This document shows, piece after piece, positions 24,935 through 34,111 of a stretch of DNA of 64,000 nt (position 1 is the stretch's first letter; every line of letters starts with the position of its first letter). The position numbers and the translations under genes are program-made. A model generated the notes under the pieces. The model was not told the origin of the DNA. It searched no databases and saw nothing but the letters and a program-made list of their open reading frames with translations. Location of the stretch: positions 62,001-126,000 of the forward strand of contig DAITVZ010000001.1 of the NCBI GenBank assembly GCA_036841525.1, in the 5' to 3' direction. This DNA comes from JAAYEA01 sp012689325 (GTDB lineage Bacteria; Chloroflexota; Anaerolineae; JAAYEA01).

Positions 24935-26308
24935 ATGGGGTTGCCAATAGACCGGGGCAGGGCGCTAGAGTTCCTGGGAGGCGATGAGGCGGTCTATCAG
25001 GACTTGGTCTCTCTGCTGGCCGACCAGGCGCAACAGGATTTGGCCGCGCTGGAGGCGGCGGTGGCGGCGGGCGATGGCCGGGCCGTCGAGCGCGTGGCGC
25101 ACGGACTCAAGGGCGCCGCGGCCAACCTGGCCGCCGATGCGGTGCAGGAGGCGGCGGCCGAGCTGGAGCAGGCGGGCTGGTCGCGCGATCTGGCCGCCGC
25201 GCCCGCCGGGCTGGCCGCGTTGCGGGATCGGGTGGGCGAGTTGGTGGCTTTTGCCAGGCAGTCATCGGCCGCTGCGGGGGACGCGCGGCCGGAGGAGCAC
25301 GAAATGACGCTCAGGTGGGGGATTATCGGCTGCGGGAACGTGGCCGAGCACAAGGGGGGCCCGGCGCTGTATGGCGTGGCAGGGTCCGAGCTGGTGGCGG
25401 TGATGCGTCGCGATGTGGCCAAGGCCGCCGACTTTGCGCGGCGGCATGGCGCGCGGCGCTGGTATGACCAGGCCAGCGACCTGCTGGCGGATGCCGAGAT
25501 CAATGCGGTGTACGTGGCGACGCCGGTCAGCACCCACCGGGGCTATACCCTGGCCGCGGCGGAAGCGGGCAAGCACGTGCTGTGCGAAAAGCCGATGGCC
25601 ATGGACGTGGCCGAGTGCCGGGAGATGATCGCCGCCTGCCGAGCCAATGGGGTCATGCTGACCATCGCCTATTACCGGCGCTCCTACCCCGTGGTGCAGC
25701 GGATGAAGGCGGCGCTGGCCGAGGGTCTGATCGGACGGCCCATGCTCGCGCGTATCAACCTGACCTCCTATTCCCAGCCCACCGACGTTCGCGCGCCGGG
25801 GGCCTGGCGCACCGACCCGGACACCGCGGGCGGCGGCGTGTTGTTCGACGTCGGCAGCCATCGCCTGGACGTGCTCAACTATCTGTTGGGCCCGGCGGCG
25901 GAGGTGGCGGCGATGTGCGAGAACACGCTGGGCCATTACCAGGTGGAGGACGCGGCGGTGCTCTGCCTCAAGCTGGCCAGCGGCGTTCACGGCGTCGCCA
26001 ATTTCGGCTGGAACGTGGGCAGCGACAGCGACGAGTTCGAGATCTATGGCGCCGAGGGCAAGATGCTGGCGCGCACGTTGGAGGGCGGCCATCTGGAGAT
26101 CTATCGCGGCCGTGAGCTCGTCGAGACGTTTGACCAGCCGCGGCACAAGGTGACGCACTGGGGGCTGGTGGAGAACATGGTGGCGGCGGCGTCCACCGGC
26201 GCGCCGCTGCTTTGCTCCGGCGAGGATGGGTTGGTCACCAGCCAGTTGATGGAAGCGGCCTACCTTTCCGCGCGGGAGCGGCGGACCATCGGCGTGGCCT
26301 CCGGCTGA
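24935..26308 (+). CDS. Hpt domain fused to Gfo/Idh/MocA-family oxidoreductase
   Basis: The 457-residue frame joins two domains. Residues 1-115 are a complete histidine phosphotransfer domain, with the phosphoacceptor in VAHGLKGAAANL (His56). From residue 124 it is a Gfo/Idh/MocA oxidoreductase: Rossmann motif WGIIGCGNVAEH, the EKPMAMD block with the conserved Lys, and GGGVLFDVGSHRLD. Such enzymes oxidise or reduce sugars, inositols or their derivatives with NAD(P). No stop separates the domains. An internal ATG at 25304 with GGAGGAG at 25291-25297 could start the oxidoreductase alone. The upstream start is ATG 24935 with GAGGAGG at 24920-24926, rather than GTG 24911. It is followed by a glycosidase gene on the other strand. 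Confidence 0.8.
   Translation: MGLPIDRGRALEFLGGDEAVYQDLVSLLADQAQQDLAALEAAVAAGDGRAVERVAHGLKGAAANLAADAVQEAAAELEQAGWSRDLAAAPAGLAALRDRVGELVAFARQSSAAAGDARPEEHEMTLRWGIIGCGNVAEHKGGPALYGVAGSELVAVMRRDVAKAADFARRHGARRWYDQASDLLADAEINAVYVATPVSTHRGYTLAAAEAGKHVLCEKPMAMDVAECREMIAACRANGVMLTIAYYRRSYPVVQRMKAALAEGLIGRPMLARINLTSYSQPTDVRAPGAWRTDPDTAGGGVLFDVGSHRLDVLNYLLGPAAEVAAMCENTLGHYQVEDAAVLCLKLASGVHGVANFGWNVGSDSDEFEIYGAEGKMLARTLEGGHLEIYRGRELVETFDQPRHKVTHWGLVENMVAAASTGAPLLCSGEDGLVTSQLMEAAYLSARERRTIGVASG
25291..25306 (+). promoter_or_regulatory. Internal ribosome-binding site and start codon at the Hpt/oxidoreductase junction
   Basis: GGAGGAG at 25291-25297 is followed after 6 nt by ATG at 25304, exactly where the oxidoreductase domain begins. 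It could yield a separate oxidoreductase polypeptide or be a relic of two separate genes. Confidence 0.55.
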
Positions 26309-26331
26309 GCGCGCGAGGTGTGGCGCGGCCC

Positions 26332-27930
26332 TCAGCTCTCCCGCTGCAGGACCAACACCCAGTCCTGATAGATGGGCATCCGGGGCAGCGGGAGGAGCCA
26401 GTTGCCGTCGTCGTCGGGCTCGACCCGGCCTATCTCTACCTCGCTGCCGTCCACCGGGTTGAAGAGGTAGGCGTGGTAGTGGGCGCCAGGCTCGATGGAC
26501 TGGACGGTGAAGGGCCATTTGCCGAGGGGGATATAGGCGACGCGCACCTCGCCGGGGATCCCGGCAGCGTAGGGCAGCAAATAGTCCTCCGTCGTCCAGT
26601 GAGGCTCGATCCACTCGGGATGGGGCTCAAAGCGCCACCATTCAAACCGCTCCAGCAGCCGCTTGGCCAGCCCGAGCTGGCCTGAGCCCGGCAACTGGCA
26701 GGCTTCCTCCCAGGGGGTGTGGCCCCAGGACATGCCATGCGGCGACGGGCCATAGGGCTGCTCGCGCGAGTTGACTTGCCAGATGCCGTTGGCGCCGTAG
26801 GTGTGGCCGGCCGCGCCGGATAGCACGCACGCCCAGAACATGAGCCGCTGGACCTCCTGCCGGCAGGCTTCCCCGATCCCCTCGTAGCAGACCTCGCTGT
26901 TCAGCATAGGCATCCGCGGCTCGGCCGCATAGTCCTCGGTGACCCACTTGAGGGTCCTGGGCAGGCTGCGGCGATCGCCGTGGCCGGTTTGCAGCATGTC
27001 CAAGTCCAGGATGCCTTGATCCTCCACCACCTGCCGGGCCGAATTGCTGGGGTGGATGGTCACCAGGCGGTCATAGGGATCGATGGCGTGGAGGTAGCGC
27101 CCCAGCTCGGTCCAGCCGCGCCTCTGGAACGCGCTATCGCCCTCCTTGTCTTCCGAGAGGTAGTAAGGCATGTGGCCCTCGCCGGCGAGACACCAGACGA
27201 CGGGATAGGCGCCATAGCGGGCCACCAGGTAGCGCCAGTGCTGCTTCATTTTGGCTATGCCCATCCACGGCAAAAAGTAGCCCCAGCAGCCGACGATGCA
27301 CGGCGCCAGGCCCCGGTCCGCCAGCCAGCCGATGCGCGCGTCGGCCATGTCAAAGTAAACGGGGTTGATCCGCGCGAAATCCCTCTCCCAAGGGAAGCCC
27401 GCCTCATTGGCCCCGCGCTCGTCGCGCCAGGGCATATCGGGGTACAGCCCGGCCACGATTTGCACGACCGTAAAGCCCTTGGCTACCCGGTCGGCGGTGA
27501 GGGCTTGGAAGCCTGTCGGCCAGCTCAGCCGTTGGCACAGGCCCATCCACCAGGTGTCCCCCAGCCAGAAGAAGGGCGTGCCGTCCCGGTGCTGCAAGTG
27601 CCGGCGGCTGGCCGACACGACGATGGGGCCGTGGCGGAGCAACGGATTGGATCCCTGGTAAGCGGTGACCAGCAGCTCGCCCTCCAGGCCGTGCAGGTCT
27701 GGGTTAGCGGCGTCGGAGCAGCAGGTGCGGTAGCGGTGGAGCCCCAATTCCGACGAGGAATAGCGCACCCGCCAGGTTTGCTCACCCGCCCAGAAGGCCG
27801 GAACGCGCCGTTCCTGGCCCTTTGGGTCGGTCACGATGAGATCCAGCTCGATCTCGTTGAATGGATCGCGATAGGCCTTGCCCGAGGCGTAGGCCCACTC
27901 GGTGACGCCGTATTGTTGGACGGTCTTCAT
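26332..27930 (-). CDS. DUF5060/DUF4038 glycoside hydrolase (GH140 apiosidase-like)
   Basis: The 532-residue protein has a DUF5060-like beta-sandwich (about 5-85), a DUF4038 TIM-barrel region (about 105-430, with FFWLGDTWWMGL near its start) and a C-terminal collagen-binding-2-like sandwich (about 440-532). The family includes GH140 apiosidases acting on pectic rhamnogalacturonan II. Candidate catalytic acids are the Glu of CLAGEGH and the Glu of NSEVCYEG, by position only. No signal peptide is present, so it should act inside the cell on imported oligosaccharides. The ATG at 27930 has GGGAGGGA upstream; the frame is open back to 28203, but that part covers the divergent promoter region. It faces the GntR gene. 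Confidence 0.75.
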   Translation of the reverse strand: MKTVQQYGVTEWAYASGKAYRDPFNEIELDLIVTDPKGQERRVPAFWAGEQTWRVRYSSSELGLHRYRTCCSDAANPDLHGLEGELLVTAYQGSNPLLRHGPIVVSASRRHLQHRDGTPFFWLGDTWWMGLCQRLSWPTGFQALTADRVAKGFTVVQIVAGLYPDMPWRDERGANEAGFPWERDFARINPVYFDMADARIGWLADRGLAPCIVGCWGYFLPWMGIAKMKQHWRYLVARYGAYPVVWCLAGEGHMPYYLSEDKEGDSAFQRRGWTELGRYLHAIDPYDRLVTIHPSNSARQVVEDQGILDLDMLQTGHGDRRSLPRTLKWVTEDYAAEPRMPMLNSEVCYEGIGEACRQEVQRLMFWACVLSGAAGHTYGANGIWQVNSREQPYGPSPHGMSWGHTPWEEACQLPGSGQLGLAKRLLERFEWWRFEPHPEWIEPHWTTEDYLLPYAAGIPGEVRVAYIPLGKWPFTVQSIEPGAHYHAYLFNPVDGSEVEIGRVEPDDDGNWLLPLPRMPIYQDWVLVLQRES

Positions 27931-28196
27931 GTCGACTCCCTCCCCCGCAGTCGGTTCAGAACGAGCGAGATCCGTGCGAACGGCAGTCGGTGGGCCCAAT
28001 CTCCCCCGCCGCAGCCTAGTTATCTGCCTTCGGCTAGTCACGGGCCGCCGTCGTGTCATGCAGCGCGCGCCCGGCCGGGAGGGCTTGCGCCCACGCCTGG
28101 TCCCATTGGGATACTCTACCACAGTCGGGCCAGAGACGCAATGCGGGGCGGCACGCCAAGGCGACTGACGATTTGGCACAAACCCTTGCGCGGCAC

Positions 28197-28225
28197 TTGA
28201 CATCTCTGCGCAACCTGCCTATACT
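28197..28225 (+). promoter_or_regulatory. Promoter of the GntR gene
   Basis: TTGACA (28197-28202) and TATACT (28220-28225) are 17 bp apart. The start of transcription falls at about 28232, inside the palindrome at 28231-28243. Confidence 0.82.
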
Positions 28226-28230
28226 AGATG

Positions 28231-28243
28231 CTATATAATATAG
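28231..28243. promoter_or_regulatory. Palindromic operator over the GntR transcription start
   Basis: CTATATAATATAG is a perfect 13-bp palindrome placed directly after the -10 element. Its position suits autorepression by the FadR/FCD-type regulator encoded immediately downstream. Confidence 0.6.
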
Positions 28244-28272
28244 AGTTCTGTGATACTTCCGAGGCGCCGCCC

Positions 28273-28962
28273 ATGGCCTTGAGCCACATCGAGCCCGTCA
28301 GCCTGCTGCCCCAACGCGTTGCCGATCATCTGCGCGAGGCCATCATCCGCGGGCAGTTCAAGCCCGGGGACCGATTGAAGGAAGTCGAGATCGCGACGCA
28401 GCTCGGCGTCAGCACGATCCCCGTGCGCGAGGCCTTCGCCCAGTTGGAGCGCGAGGGCCTGATCACCGCGCATCCGCGCCGAGGCAAGGCGGTGCGCCAG
28501 CTAAACGCGCAGGACCTGCGCGACCTGTGCCGGTTGCGCGCCGTGCTGGAGGCCGAAGCCTATGCCATGATTCACAAAGGGGGCGGCTTGGGCCAGACGG
28601 CTCGGGCCGAGTTGGCAGGCAACCTCGCGGAGGAGGGACGCGCGATCCGCGCCGGGGATTTGCCCCGAGCTGTGGAGCTAGACCTCGCCTTTCACGACGC
28701 CATCTACCGCGAGGCGGGTTCCGAGTTGTTGCTCGAGATGTGGCGGATCCTCCGGGCTCGCGTCAACATGGTCTTGGTCTGGAGATGGCACATCGAGGCC
28801 AGCCCGAAGGTCACCAATGCGCTCACGGACCATGCGCGGATCCTCGAGGCGTTGTGCGGAGACGACCTCGCGGCGCTGCAAGAGCTCGCTGAACAGGTCA
28901 ATCAACGCGTATCCGACCAGCTTGTCTCTGGCCTGAGCGAATCGACCATGATAGCCAGGTAA
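28273..28962 (+). CDS. GntR-family transcriptional regulator, FCD (FadR/VanR) subfamily
   Basis: The 229-residue protein has an N-terminal winged helix (about 8-75, with LREAIIRGQFKPGDRLKE and IPVREAFAQLEREGLI) and an all-helical FCD effector domain (about 85-215, with the metal/ligand His-rich positions in ELDLAFHDAIYREAG and DHARILEALC). FCD members respond to small organic acids, often sugar acids or hexuronates. ATG 28273 is used because the ATG at 28228 lies before the predicted transcription start. It probably controls the surrounding glycan genes and itself. Confidence 0.88.
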   Translation: MALSHIEPVSLLPQRVADHLREAIIRGQFKPGDRLKEVEIATQLGVSTIPVREAFAQLEREGLITAHPRRGKAVRQLNAQDLRDLCRLRAVLEAEAYAMIHKGGGLGQTARAELAGNLAEEGRAIRAGDLPRAVELDLAFHDAIYREAGSELLLEMWRILRARVNMVLVWRWHIEASPKVTNALTDHARILEALCGDDLAALQELAEQVNQRVSDQLVSGLSESTMIAR

Positions 28963-29088
28963 GAGCGGAATGGGCAAGCAGGTTGCCAAAGGAGGATGAG
29001 AGGGGGACGAGAGCATACCGAGGTTGTTGTGCTCTGCTTTGCGGCTCAGCGATAGGACCGATCTGTGGGAAAGGAAAGGCAACGAGAA

Positions 29089-31113
29089 ATGAGCAAACTG
29101 AATCGACGCGCCTTCTTGAGGGGCTCCGCCATGCTGGCTGGGGTCCTGGCGGCAAGCTGCGCGCAGCCGACGCCGCTGGTGGTCGAAAAAGAAGTGCCCG
29201 TGGAAAAGGTCGTCAAAGAGACGGTGGTGGTGCAGAAAGAGGTGGCGGTGGAAAAGGTGGTCACCGCCACGCCGGTCACGATGAAGTACAAAGAGGCCCC
29301 GATGCTCGCCGGCCTGGTCCAGGCCGGCAAGCTCCCGCCAGTCGATCAGCGGCTGCCCCCCTCGCCCATGGTGATCAAGCCTTGGGAAGAGATCGGGCAG
29401 TACGGCGGCACCTGGCACCGGCTCTCCACGTCTCCGGATGACATCCGCATCCCCGATCGTCTCGTCTACGAGTTCCTGATCCGCTGGAACAAGGACGCGA
29501 CCGAGACGTATCCCAATGTGCTGGAAAAGTGGGAAGCGAACGCCGACTTTACCGAGTGGACGTTCACCATGCGCAAGGGGATCCGGTGGTCAGACGGCGA
29601 GCCCTACACCACGGCGGATATCGGCTACTATTTCGAGGATATCCTCACCAATAAGGACCTGACGCCGACGTACCCTTACTATTTCACGGCCGGTGACGCG
29701 CCCGCCAAGTTCACGCGCGTGGACGACCAGACCTACAAGCTGGGCTTTGTCGCGCCCTATCCGTCCCTGGGGCTCGCCCTGGCCGGCTCCGATCCGCGCG
29801 AGCACAGCATGCACCCGAAGCATTATGCCAGCCAGTTCCACCCCAAGTACGCGGATGCCGCCAAGCTGGCGGCCATGACCAAGGAAGCCGGGTTCGAGTT
29901 CTGGTACCAGCTCTACGGCAACAAGGCCCGCGGAGGCGCCGCCTTCAAGGGCAACCTGGACTTTCCTGTGATCAACGCCTGGCGCGTCACGGTTCCCCCG
30001 CCCAAGATGCCAACCGTGCTGGAGCGCAACCCCTACTATTGGAAAGTGGATCCAGAGGGGAATCAGCTTCCGTACATCGACCGGATGGAGCATATGGTGG
30101 TGCAGGGCGCGGACCAGGTTAACTTGCGGGCCATCGCCGGTGAAGTGGACATGCAGATGCGCCACTTGACCTTCAACAACTATCCGCTCTTTATGGAGAG
30201 CAAGGAGAAGGGCGACTATCGCATCCTGCTGTGGACCAAGGGTTACGCCTCCGACGCCGTGCTGTACATCAACTTTTGGGCCAAGGATGACGTGCTCAGG
30301 CAGCTCTTCAACGACAAGCGCTTCCGCTACGCGCTCTCGCTGGGCATCAACCGCCAGGAGATCATCGACGGCGTGTACCTGGGCGTGACCGAGCCCAAGC
30401 AGATCAGCCCGAACGAGGACTCGCCTTTCTACTGGGACGAGTGGGCCAAGTGGATGACCGAGTACGACCCGGACCGGGCCAACGCCTACATCGACGAGAT
30501 CGGGCTGGTCAACAAGCGGGATAGCGAGGGCTATCGCCTGCGGCCAGACGGGAAGCGGCTGGCGATCGAGTTCTTGTGGTCACCGGTCTTTGGCGCGTGG
30601 GGCGACATCGGCACCCTGTACCAGGCGCACTGGAAAAAGCTGGGCATCGAGCTGACCGTCAATCAGGTCTCGCGCGAGCTGCGCGACGAGCGCAAGGACG
30701 CCCTGGACTATGAGCTCAACGTCTGGACGGCGGATGGCACGACCAACCCCTTCACCCAGACCGGGCTCGACTTTTACACCTGCCGGGAAGCCATGTTCGA
30801 GAACACCGTGGCGCTCTGGGTCGACACCAAGGGCAAGGAGGGCAAAGAGCCCACCCCCGAGATGTTGGCGGCGACCAAGCTGCGTGACGAGTTCCTGGCG
30901 GCGACCACCATGGACCAATGGAAGGCGATCTTCCGCAAGGCCCTGGAGATCCAGAAGGAGAACCTCTGGGTCATCGCGCCCTGCACGGCCTCGCCGGAAG
31001 TGGTCGTGGTCAAGAACAATTTCCGCAACGTACCCGAGGAGGCCGTCAGCGACTGGCAGTACATGACCCCGGGCAACACCATGACGGAGCAGTACTTTAT
31101 CAGGCAGAGCTAG
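29089..31113 (+). CDS. ABC transporter family 5 solute-binding lipoprotein (Tat-type signal)
   Basis: The 674-residue lipoprotein has a twin-arginine signal (NRRAFLRG) with a lipobox ending LAASC, a charged tandem linker (about 33-63), then a full SBP_bac_5 domain (about 110-600). Family 5 proteins bind peptides or, in several thermophiles, oligosaccharides. The neighbouring glycosidase, GntR regulator and lyase-like genes favour a sugar ligand here. No permease follows; the nearest are at 42.7-44.8 kb. A strong hairpin after the stop may protect the message. The ATG at 29089 fits AAAGG upstream; the ATG at 29065 would extend the signal with charged residues. Confidence 0.87.
   Translation: MSKLNRRAFLRGSAMLAGVLAASCAQPTPLVVEKEVPVEKVVKETVVVQKEVAVEKVVTATPVTMKYKEAPMLAGLVQAGKLPPVDQRLPPSPMVIKPWEEIGQYGGTWHRLSTSPDDIRIPDRLVYEFLIRWNKDATETYPNVLEKWEANADFTEWTFTMRKGIRWSDGEPYTTADIGYYFEDILTNKDLTPTYPYYFTAGDAPAKFTRVDDQTYKLGFVAPYPSLGLALAGSDPREHSMHPKHYASQFHPKYADAAKLAAMTKEAGFEFWYQLYGNKARGGAAFKGNLDFPVINAWRVTVPPPKMPTVLERNPYYWKVDPEGNQLPYIDRMEHMVVQGADQVNLRAIAGEVDMQMRHLTFNNYPLFMESKEKGDYRILLWTKGYASDAVLYINFWAKDDVLRQLFNDKRFRYALSLGINRQEIIDGVYLGVTEPKQISPNEDSPFYWDEWAKWMTEYDPDRANAYIDEIGLVNKRDSEGYRLRPDGKRLAIEFLWSPVFGAWGDIGTLYQAHWKKLGIELTVNQVSRELRDERKDALDYELNVWTADGTTNPFTQTGLDFYTCREAMFENTVALWVDTKGKEGKEPTPEMLAATKLRDEFLAATTMDQWKAIFRKALEIQKENLWVIAPCTASPEVVVVKNNFRNVPEEAVSDWQYMTPGNTMTEQYFIRQS
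29185..29277 (+). repeat. Tandem 48-bp repeat in the linker of the first binding protein (about 2 units)
   Basis: One full unit (29185-29232, EKEVPVEKVVKETVVV) and one partial unit (29233-29277) encode a charged linker behind the lipid anchor. The second binding protein (40455) has one more unit. Confidence 0.8.
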
Positions 31114-31136
31114 CCTCTGTCCAGCACAGTGAGCAC

Positions 31137-31167
31137 ACCGGCCCGCCTCTTGCCGAGGCGGGCCGGT
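31137..31167 (+). terminator. Strong hairpin after the first binding-protein gene
   Basis: A perfect 13-bp GC stem (31137-31149 / 31155-31167) with a 5-nt loop lacks a clean T tract. It may terminate weakly or protect the message end. Confidence 0.6.
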
Positions 31168-31191
31168 GCTGTCTTGCGTGGAGCCGCCGAT

Positions 31192-31219
31192 TTGACAGGG
31201 GGGCGTTTTAGCGTAAAAT
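31192..31219 (+). promoter_or_regulatory. Promoter of tRNA-Lys
   Basis: TTGACA (31192-31197) and TAAAAT (31214-31219) are 16 bp apart, about 65 bp upstream of the tRNA. Confidence 0.7.
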
Positions 31220-31285
31220 AAAGCACGTCCCTGGGGTGGTCGTGGCCATGGTGACATGGCTCCCGTTCCATGCCTCGGGCATCTT

Positions 31286-31358
<73 letters not shown>

Positions 31359-31389
31359 CAAATCACAATCTATTGTGCCCAAGGCGCAG

Positions 31390-31423
31390 GCTCCTGCTAC
31401 CAGTAGTGGTAGTGGGAGCTTTT
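31390..31423 (+). terminator. Intrinsic terminator after tRNA-Lys
   Basis: A 12-bp stem (31390-31401 / 31408-31419, two wobble pairs) is followed by TTTT. Confidence 0.75.
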
Positions 31424-31535
31424 GCATATGTGCCACCTGCACCAGAGCCCACGGACTGACCAGGATTGGGCCGCGGTTCTGACAGACGGCGAGACGCCGC
31501 CCGAGGCGCCTAACGGGCGTACTCGGGCACTCGCT

Positions 31536-31563
31536 TTGCCTCGCCGCCCCGAGCGTGTATAAT
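31536..31563 (+). promoter_or_regulatory. Promoter of the oligogalacturonate-lyase-like gene
   Basis: TTGCCT (31536-31541) and TATAAT (31558-31563) are 16 bp apart, about 55 bp before the ATG at 31624. Confidence 0.6.
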
Positions 31564-31623
31564 GCCCCCATCCCGGCCTCGCGATGACCAAGCGCCCGGC
31601 GCTCCAGAGAAGGAGAGACGCAG

Positions 31624-32727
31624 ATGATGGATTGGACCAGTTCCGGACTTTTCCAGCCCTGGACCGACCCGCAGAGCGGCATCACGTTCCAGATACTGTC
31701 CAAAGAGATCGCCCCGCTGCAAAAGGGGTTCTATTTCGTCAACGACTGCATGAGCGCCGACGGGCGCTATCTGTGGTTCTGCTGCGCCTATCCGCCGTCG
31801 CTCGTCAAGACGCTGGCCGTGATCGACCTGGAAACCTGGGAGGTGCATCATTTCCCGGACACCCAGTTTTCCGGGGAGTCGCCCTTCGTCGCGCCGGAGA
31901 ACGGCCATGTCTATTGGTGCGTGGGCGATAGCATCTGGACGCGGCCCCCGGACCCCCAGGCGCCGGCGACCCTGGTGAACAGCGTGCCGTCGGAGCTGAT
32001 CGGCGGCCGCCCTGTGCATCGGCTGGCAACGCACCTGACCCGCTCGGCGGACAAGGCCGAGTTTTTCGTCGATGCGGGCATCGGCCTGGGGCACATCTTT
32101 GGGACCCTGCCCATCGACGGGAGCCCCTTTGTCCACTGGCACCGCTTCGACCGCACCCACAACCACGCCCAAATGAGCCCCACCGACCCGGACGTGACCC
32201 TCTTTGCGGAGGAGATCCACCGCGATCCGATCACGGGCCTCACCTTTCCCATCACCAACCGGCTGTGGGTCATCCGCCGTGGCGAGGCGCCTCGCCCGAT
32301 CCTGCGCGAGCCGCGCTGGGTCTCCCACGAATGGTGGGATGACGATGGCGAGCATGCCTGGTGCGTGTGGGGAAACGAGACCTGGCGCGTCCACGTCGCC
32401 ACGGGCGAGGTCGAGGTGATCGGCTTTCCGCACCATTGCTGGCATTCCCATTGCAGCCATGATGGGCGGCTGATCATCGGCGATTCGAACACCAAGTTCT
32501 ATCGCGGCTGCCGCTCCGGCGTCCACTTCCTGAACCGCGATACGGGGCGGCTCCTGGACATCGTCTATAACCCCGAGATGCACAACTATGCGGGGCGCAA
32601 CTATCATATCGACCCGCACCCGCGCTTTTGCAGCCAGGACCGCTATGTCGTTTTCACCACGACGGTCCGGAACAAGGTCGATCTGGCGGTCATGGAGACT
32701 AGCACCCTTCTGGAGCTGACCTCCTAG
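31624..32727 (+). CDS. Oligogalacturonate-lyase-like beta-propeller protein
   Basis: The 367-residue protein has the repeating blade pattern and His-rich loops typical of oligogalacturonate lyase (PL22-type seven-bladed propellers): HNHAQMS, FPHHCWHSHCSHDG and DPHPRFCSQDRYVVF. PL22 enzymes cleave unsaturated galacturonate dimers inside the cell using a His-bound metal. There is no signal peptide, as expected. It could instead be a related propeller acting on another uronic acid. The ATG at 31624 has AAGGAG with 8-nt spacing. The next gene starts 76 bp after the stop and may share the transcript. Confidence 0.6.
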   Translation: MMDWTSSGLFQPWTDPQSGITFQILSKEIAPLQKGFYFVNDCMSADGRYLWFCCAYPPSLVKTLAVIDLETWEVHHFPDTQFSGESPFVAPENGHVYWCVGDSIWTRPPDPQAPATLVNSVPSELIGGRPVHRLATHLTRSADKAEFFVDAGIGLGHIFGTLPIDGSPFVHWHRFDRTHNHAQMSPTDPDVTLFAEEIHRDPITGLTFPITNRLWVIRRGEAPRPILREPRWVSHEWWDDDGEHAWCVWGNETWRVHVATGEVEVIGFPHHCWHSHCSHDGRLIIGDSNTKFYRGCRSGVHFLNRDTGRLLDIVYNPEMHNYAGRNYHIDPHPRFCSQDRYVVFTTTVRNKVDLAVMETSTLLELTS

Positions 32728-32803
32728 CTGGCCGACAAGCCTGGAGCAGGAGGCGGCCGTTGGGCGCACTTGCTCCGCAAACAAACCCTTACGGAGAGGC
32801 ACG

Positions 32804-34060
32804 ATGACGGACAAAGAGAGGGCTCGCCTTAGGAACCTGGCGTGCAGGTACGCGGAATACGCCTGCGGGGAGCCGATGGCCCAGCGCCGGGAAAAGTGGC
32901 GGCTCCACAATCGCCTGCAGGAAAAGACCATCCCGTTTCACATCGAAGATAATGGCGCCTTCTTCCAGGATGTGACTCCGCCGCTCGAGTGTGAGACGGA
33001 GGAGGCCAAGGCCCTGGAGGCCCGGCTCTTGCACGCCTTGGTCGCCTACGAGTTGATCGATGACGACCGGATCATCCCCGATCGCTTTGTGGTCGATTGG
33101 TACACGCCGCTGACCAGCATCTGCGACGAGCTCCAGATCACCCGCGCGGATAACGGCCGCGGCAGCACGCTGGGCTACCGAACCAGCCGGCCCATCCACG
33201 ATATCGACGCTGATTGGGGCAAGCTGAAGCATCGGACGATCTCCCTGGATCGGCACAAGACCGAGCGCATGGCGCAGGTGGCTCAAGAGGCCTTCGCGGG
33301 GTTGCTGCCGGTGGTGGTTGGCCGCCCCAGTTCGCTCTACTCCGACGGCATCACCAACAAGGCGGTGCACCTCATGGGCATGCAGGAGCTCTACCTGCAG
33401 ATGGCCATGAACCCCGACGCCGTGCATCGGCTCTTTGCTTTCCTGGCGGAGGACAACCTGGCCCTGGGGCGGTGGGAGGAGGACCAGGGCCTGCTGACGC
33501 TGAACCATGACGGCAACCAGGGGTATTGCTCGGGCAGCTCACTCTTTTCCGACGAGACGACGGCTCCGGCGGGGAGCCGCGTGGCGTCCACCGACCGCTA
33601 CGGCTACCTGGAGTCGCAAGAGTCCGCGGGCATCTCGGCCGCCATGTTCGACGAGTTTCTGATGCCCCACCTGACCCGCCTTGCGGCCAAGTTCAGGCTG
33701 CTCAAGTGGGGCTGCTGCGAGCCGGTGCACAACTTGATGCCCGTCCTCCAGCGGCTGCCTGGCCTGCGCAAGGTGAGCGTCACGCCGTGGTGCGATCAGC
33801 ACAAGCTCACCGAGACCTGCCGCCAGGATGTGATCTGGTGCCGCAAGCCGGTCCCCCTGAAGCTCTGCGGCCAGCCCTTCGACCTCGATCACCTGCGGAG
33901 CCACCTGCAAGAGACCCTCGATATCGGGCGGGAGTATTTCATCGAGTTCGTCTTCCGGGATACCAATATGCTGAACGGGAGCATGACGGATCGGCTCGCG
34001 CAGACCTGCGACATGATCCGCGACCTGACCGGCCACCCGGAGGGCCACCGGCCCTTGTGA
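32804..34060 (+). CDS. Uroporphyrinogen-decarboxylase-fold protein (URO-D superfamily), first copy
   Basis: The 418-residue protein is of the type annotated as URO-D-like or corrinoid-methyltransferase-like. The best marker is the C-terminal half, KWGCCEPVHNLMPVL followed by LRKVSVTPWCDQ. True heme-pathway URO-D is unlikely: the length, the Cys-rich motif and the setting differ. Relatives of MtaA/CmuA use this fold to move methyl groups to or from corrinoid proteins, but no corrinoid protein is encoded nearby. Its role in the glycan cluster is unknown. RBS ACGGAGAGG precedes the ATG. Confidence 0.6.
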   Translation: MTDKERARLRNLACRYAEYACGEPMAQRREKWRLHNRLQEKTIPFHIEDNGAFFQDVTPPLECETEEAKALEARLLHALVAYELIDDDRIIPDRFVVDWYTPLTSICDELQITRADNGRGSTLGYRTSRPIHDIDADWGKLKHRTISLDRHKTERMAQVAQEAFAGLLPVVVGRPSSLYSDGITNKAVHLMGMQELYLQMAMNPDAVHRLFAFLAEDNLALGRWEEDQGLLTLNHDGNQGYCSGSSLFSDETTAPAGSRVASTDRYGYLESQESAGISAAMFDEFLMPHLTRLAAKFRLLKWGCCEPVHNLMPVLQRLPGLRKVSVTPWCDQHKLTETCRQDVIWCRKPVPLKLCGQPFDLDHLRSHLQETLDIGREYFIEFVFRDTNMLNGSMTDRLAQTCDMIRDLTGHPEGHRPL

Positions 34061-34111
34061 CGGCATGGCGCGCGCCGTCGCCTGGACGGGCGCCCCCTGC
34101 TTGCCTCGCAT

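Larger units (their letters stand above)
27931..28272. other. Divergent intergenic region between the DUF4038 glycosidase and GntR genes
   Basis: This 342-bp gap contains the GntR promoter and operator at its right end. A weaker minus-strand promoter candidate for the glycosidase is TTGCGT (28141-28136) and TAGAGT (28118-28113), 17 bp apart. I see no gene in it. Confidence 0.5.

Noticed and set aside
32804..34060. Heme-pathway uroporphyrinogen decarboxylase (hemE)
   Set aside because: The length, the Cys-rich GCCEP motif and the gene setting do not fit HemE, and no other heme genes are near.
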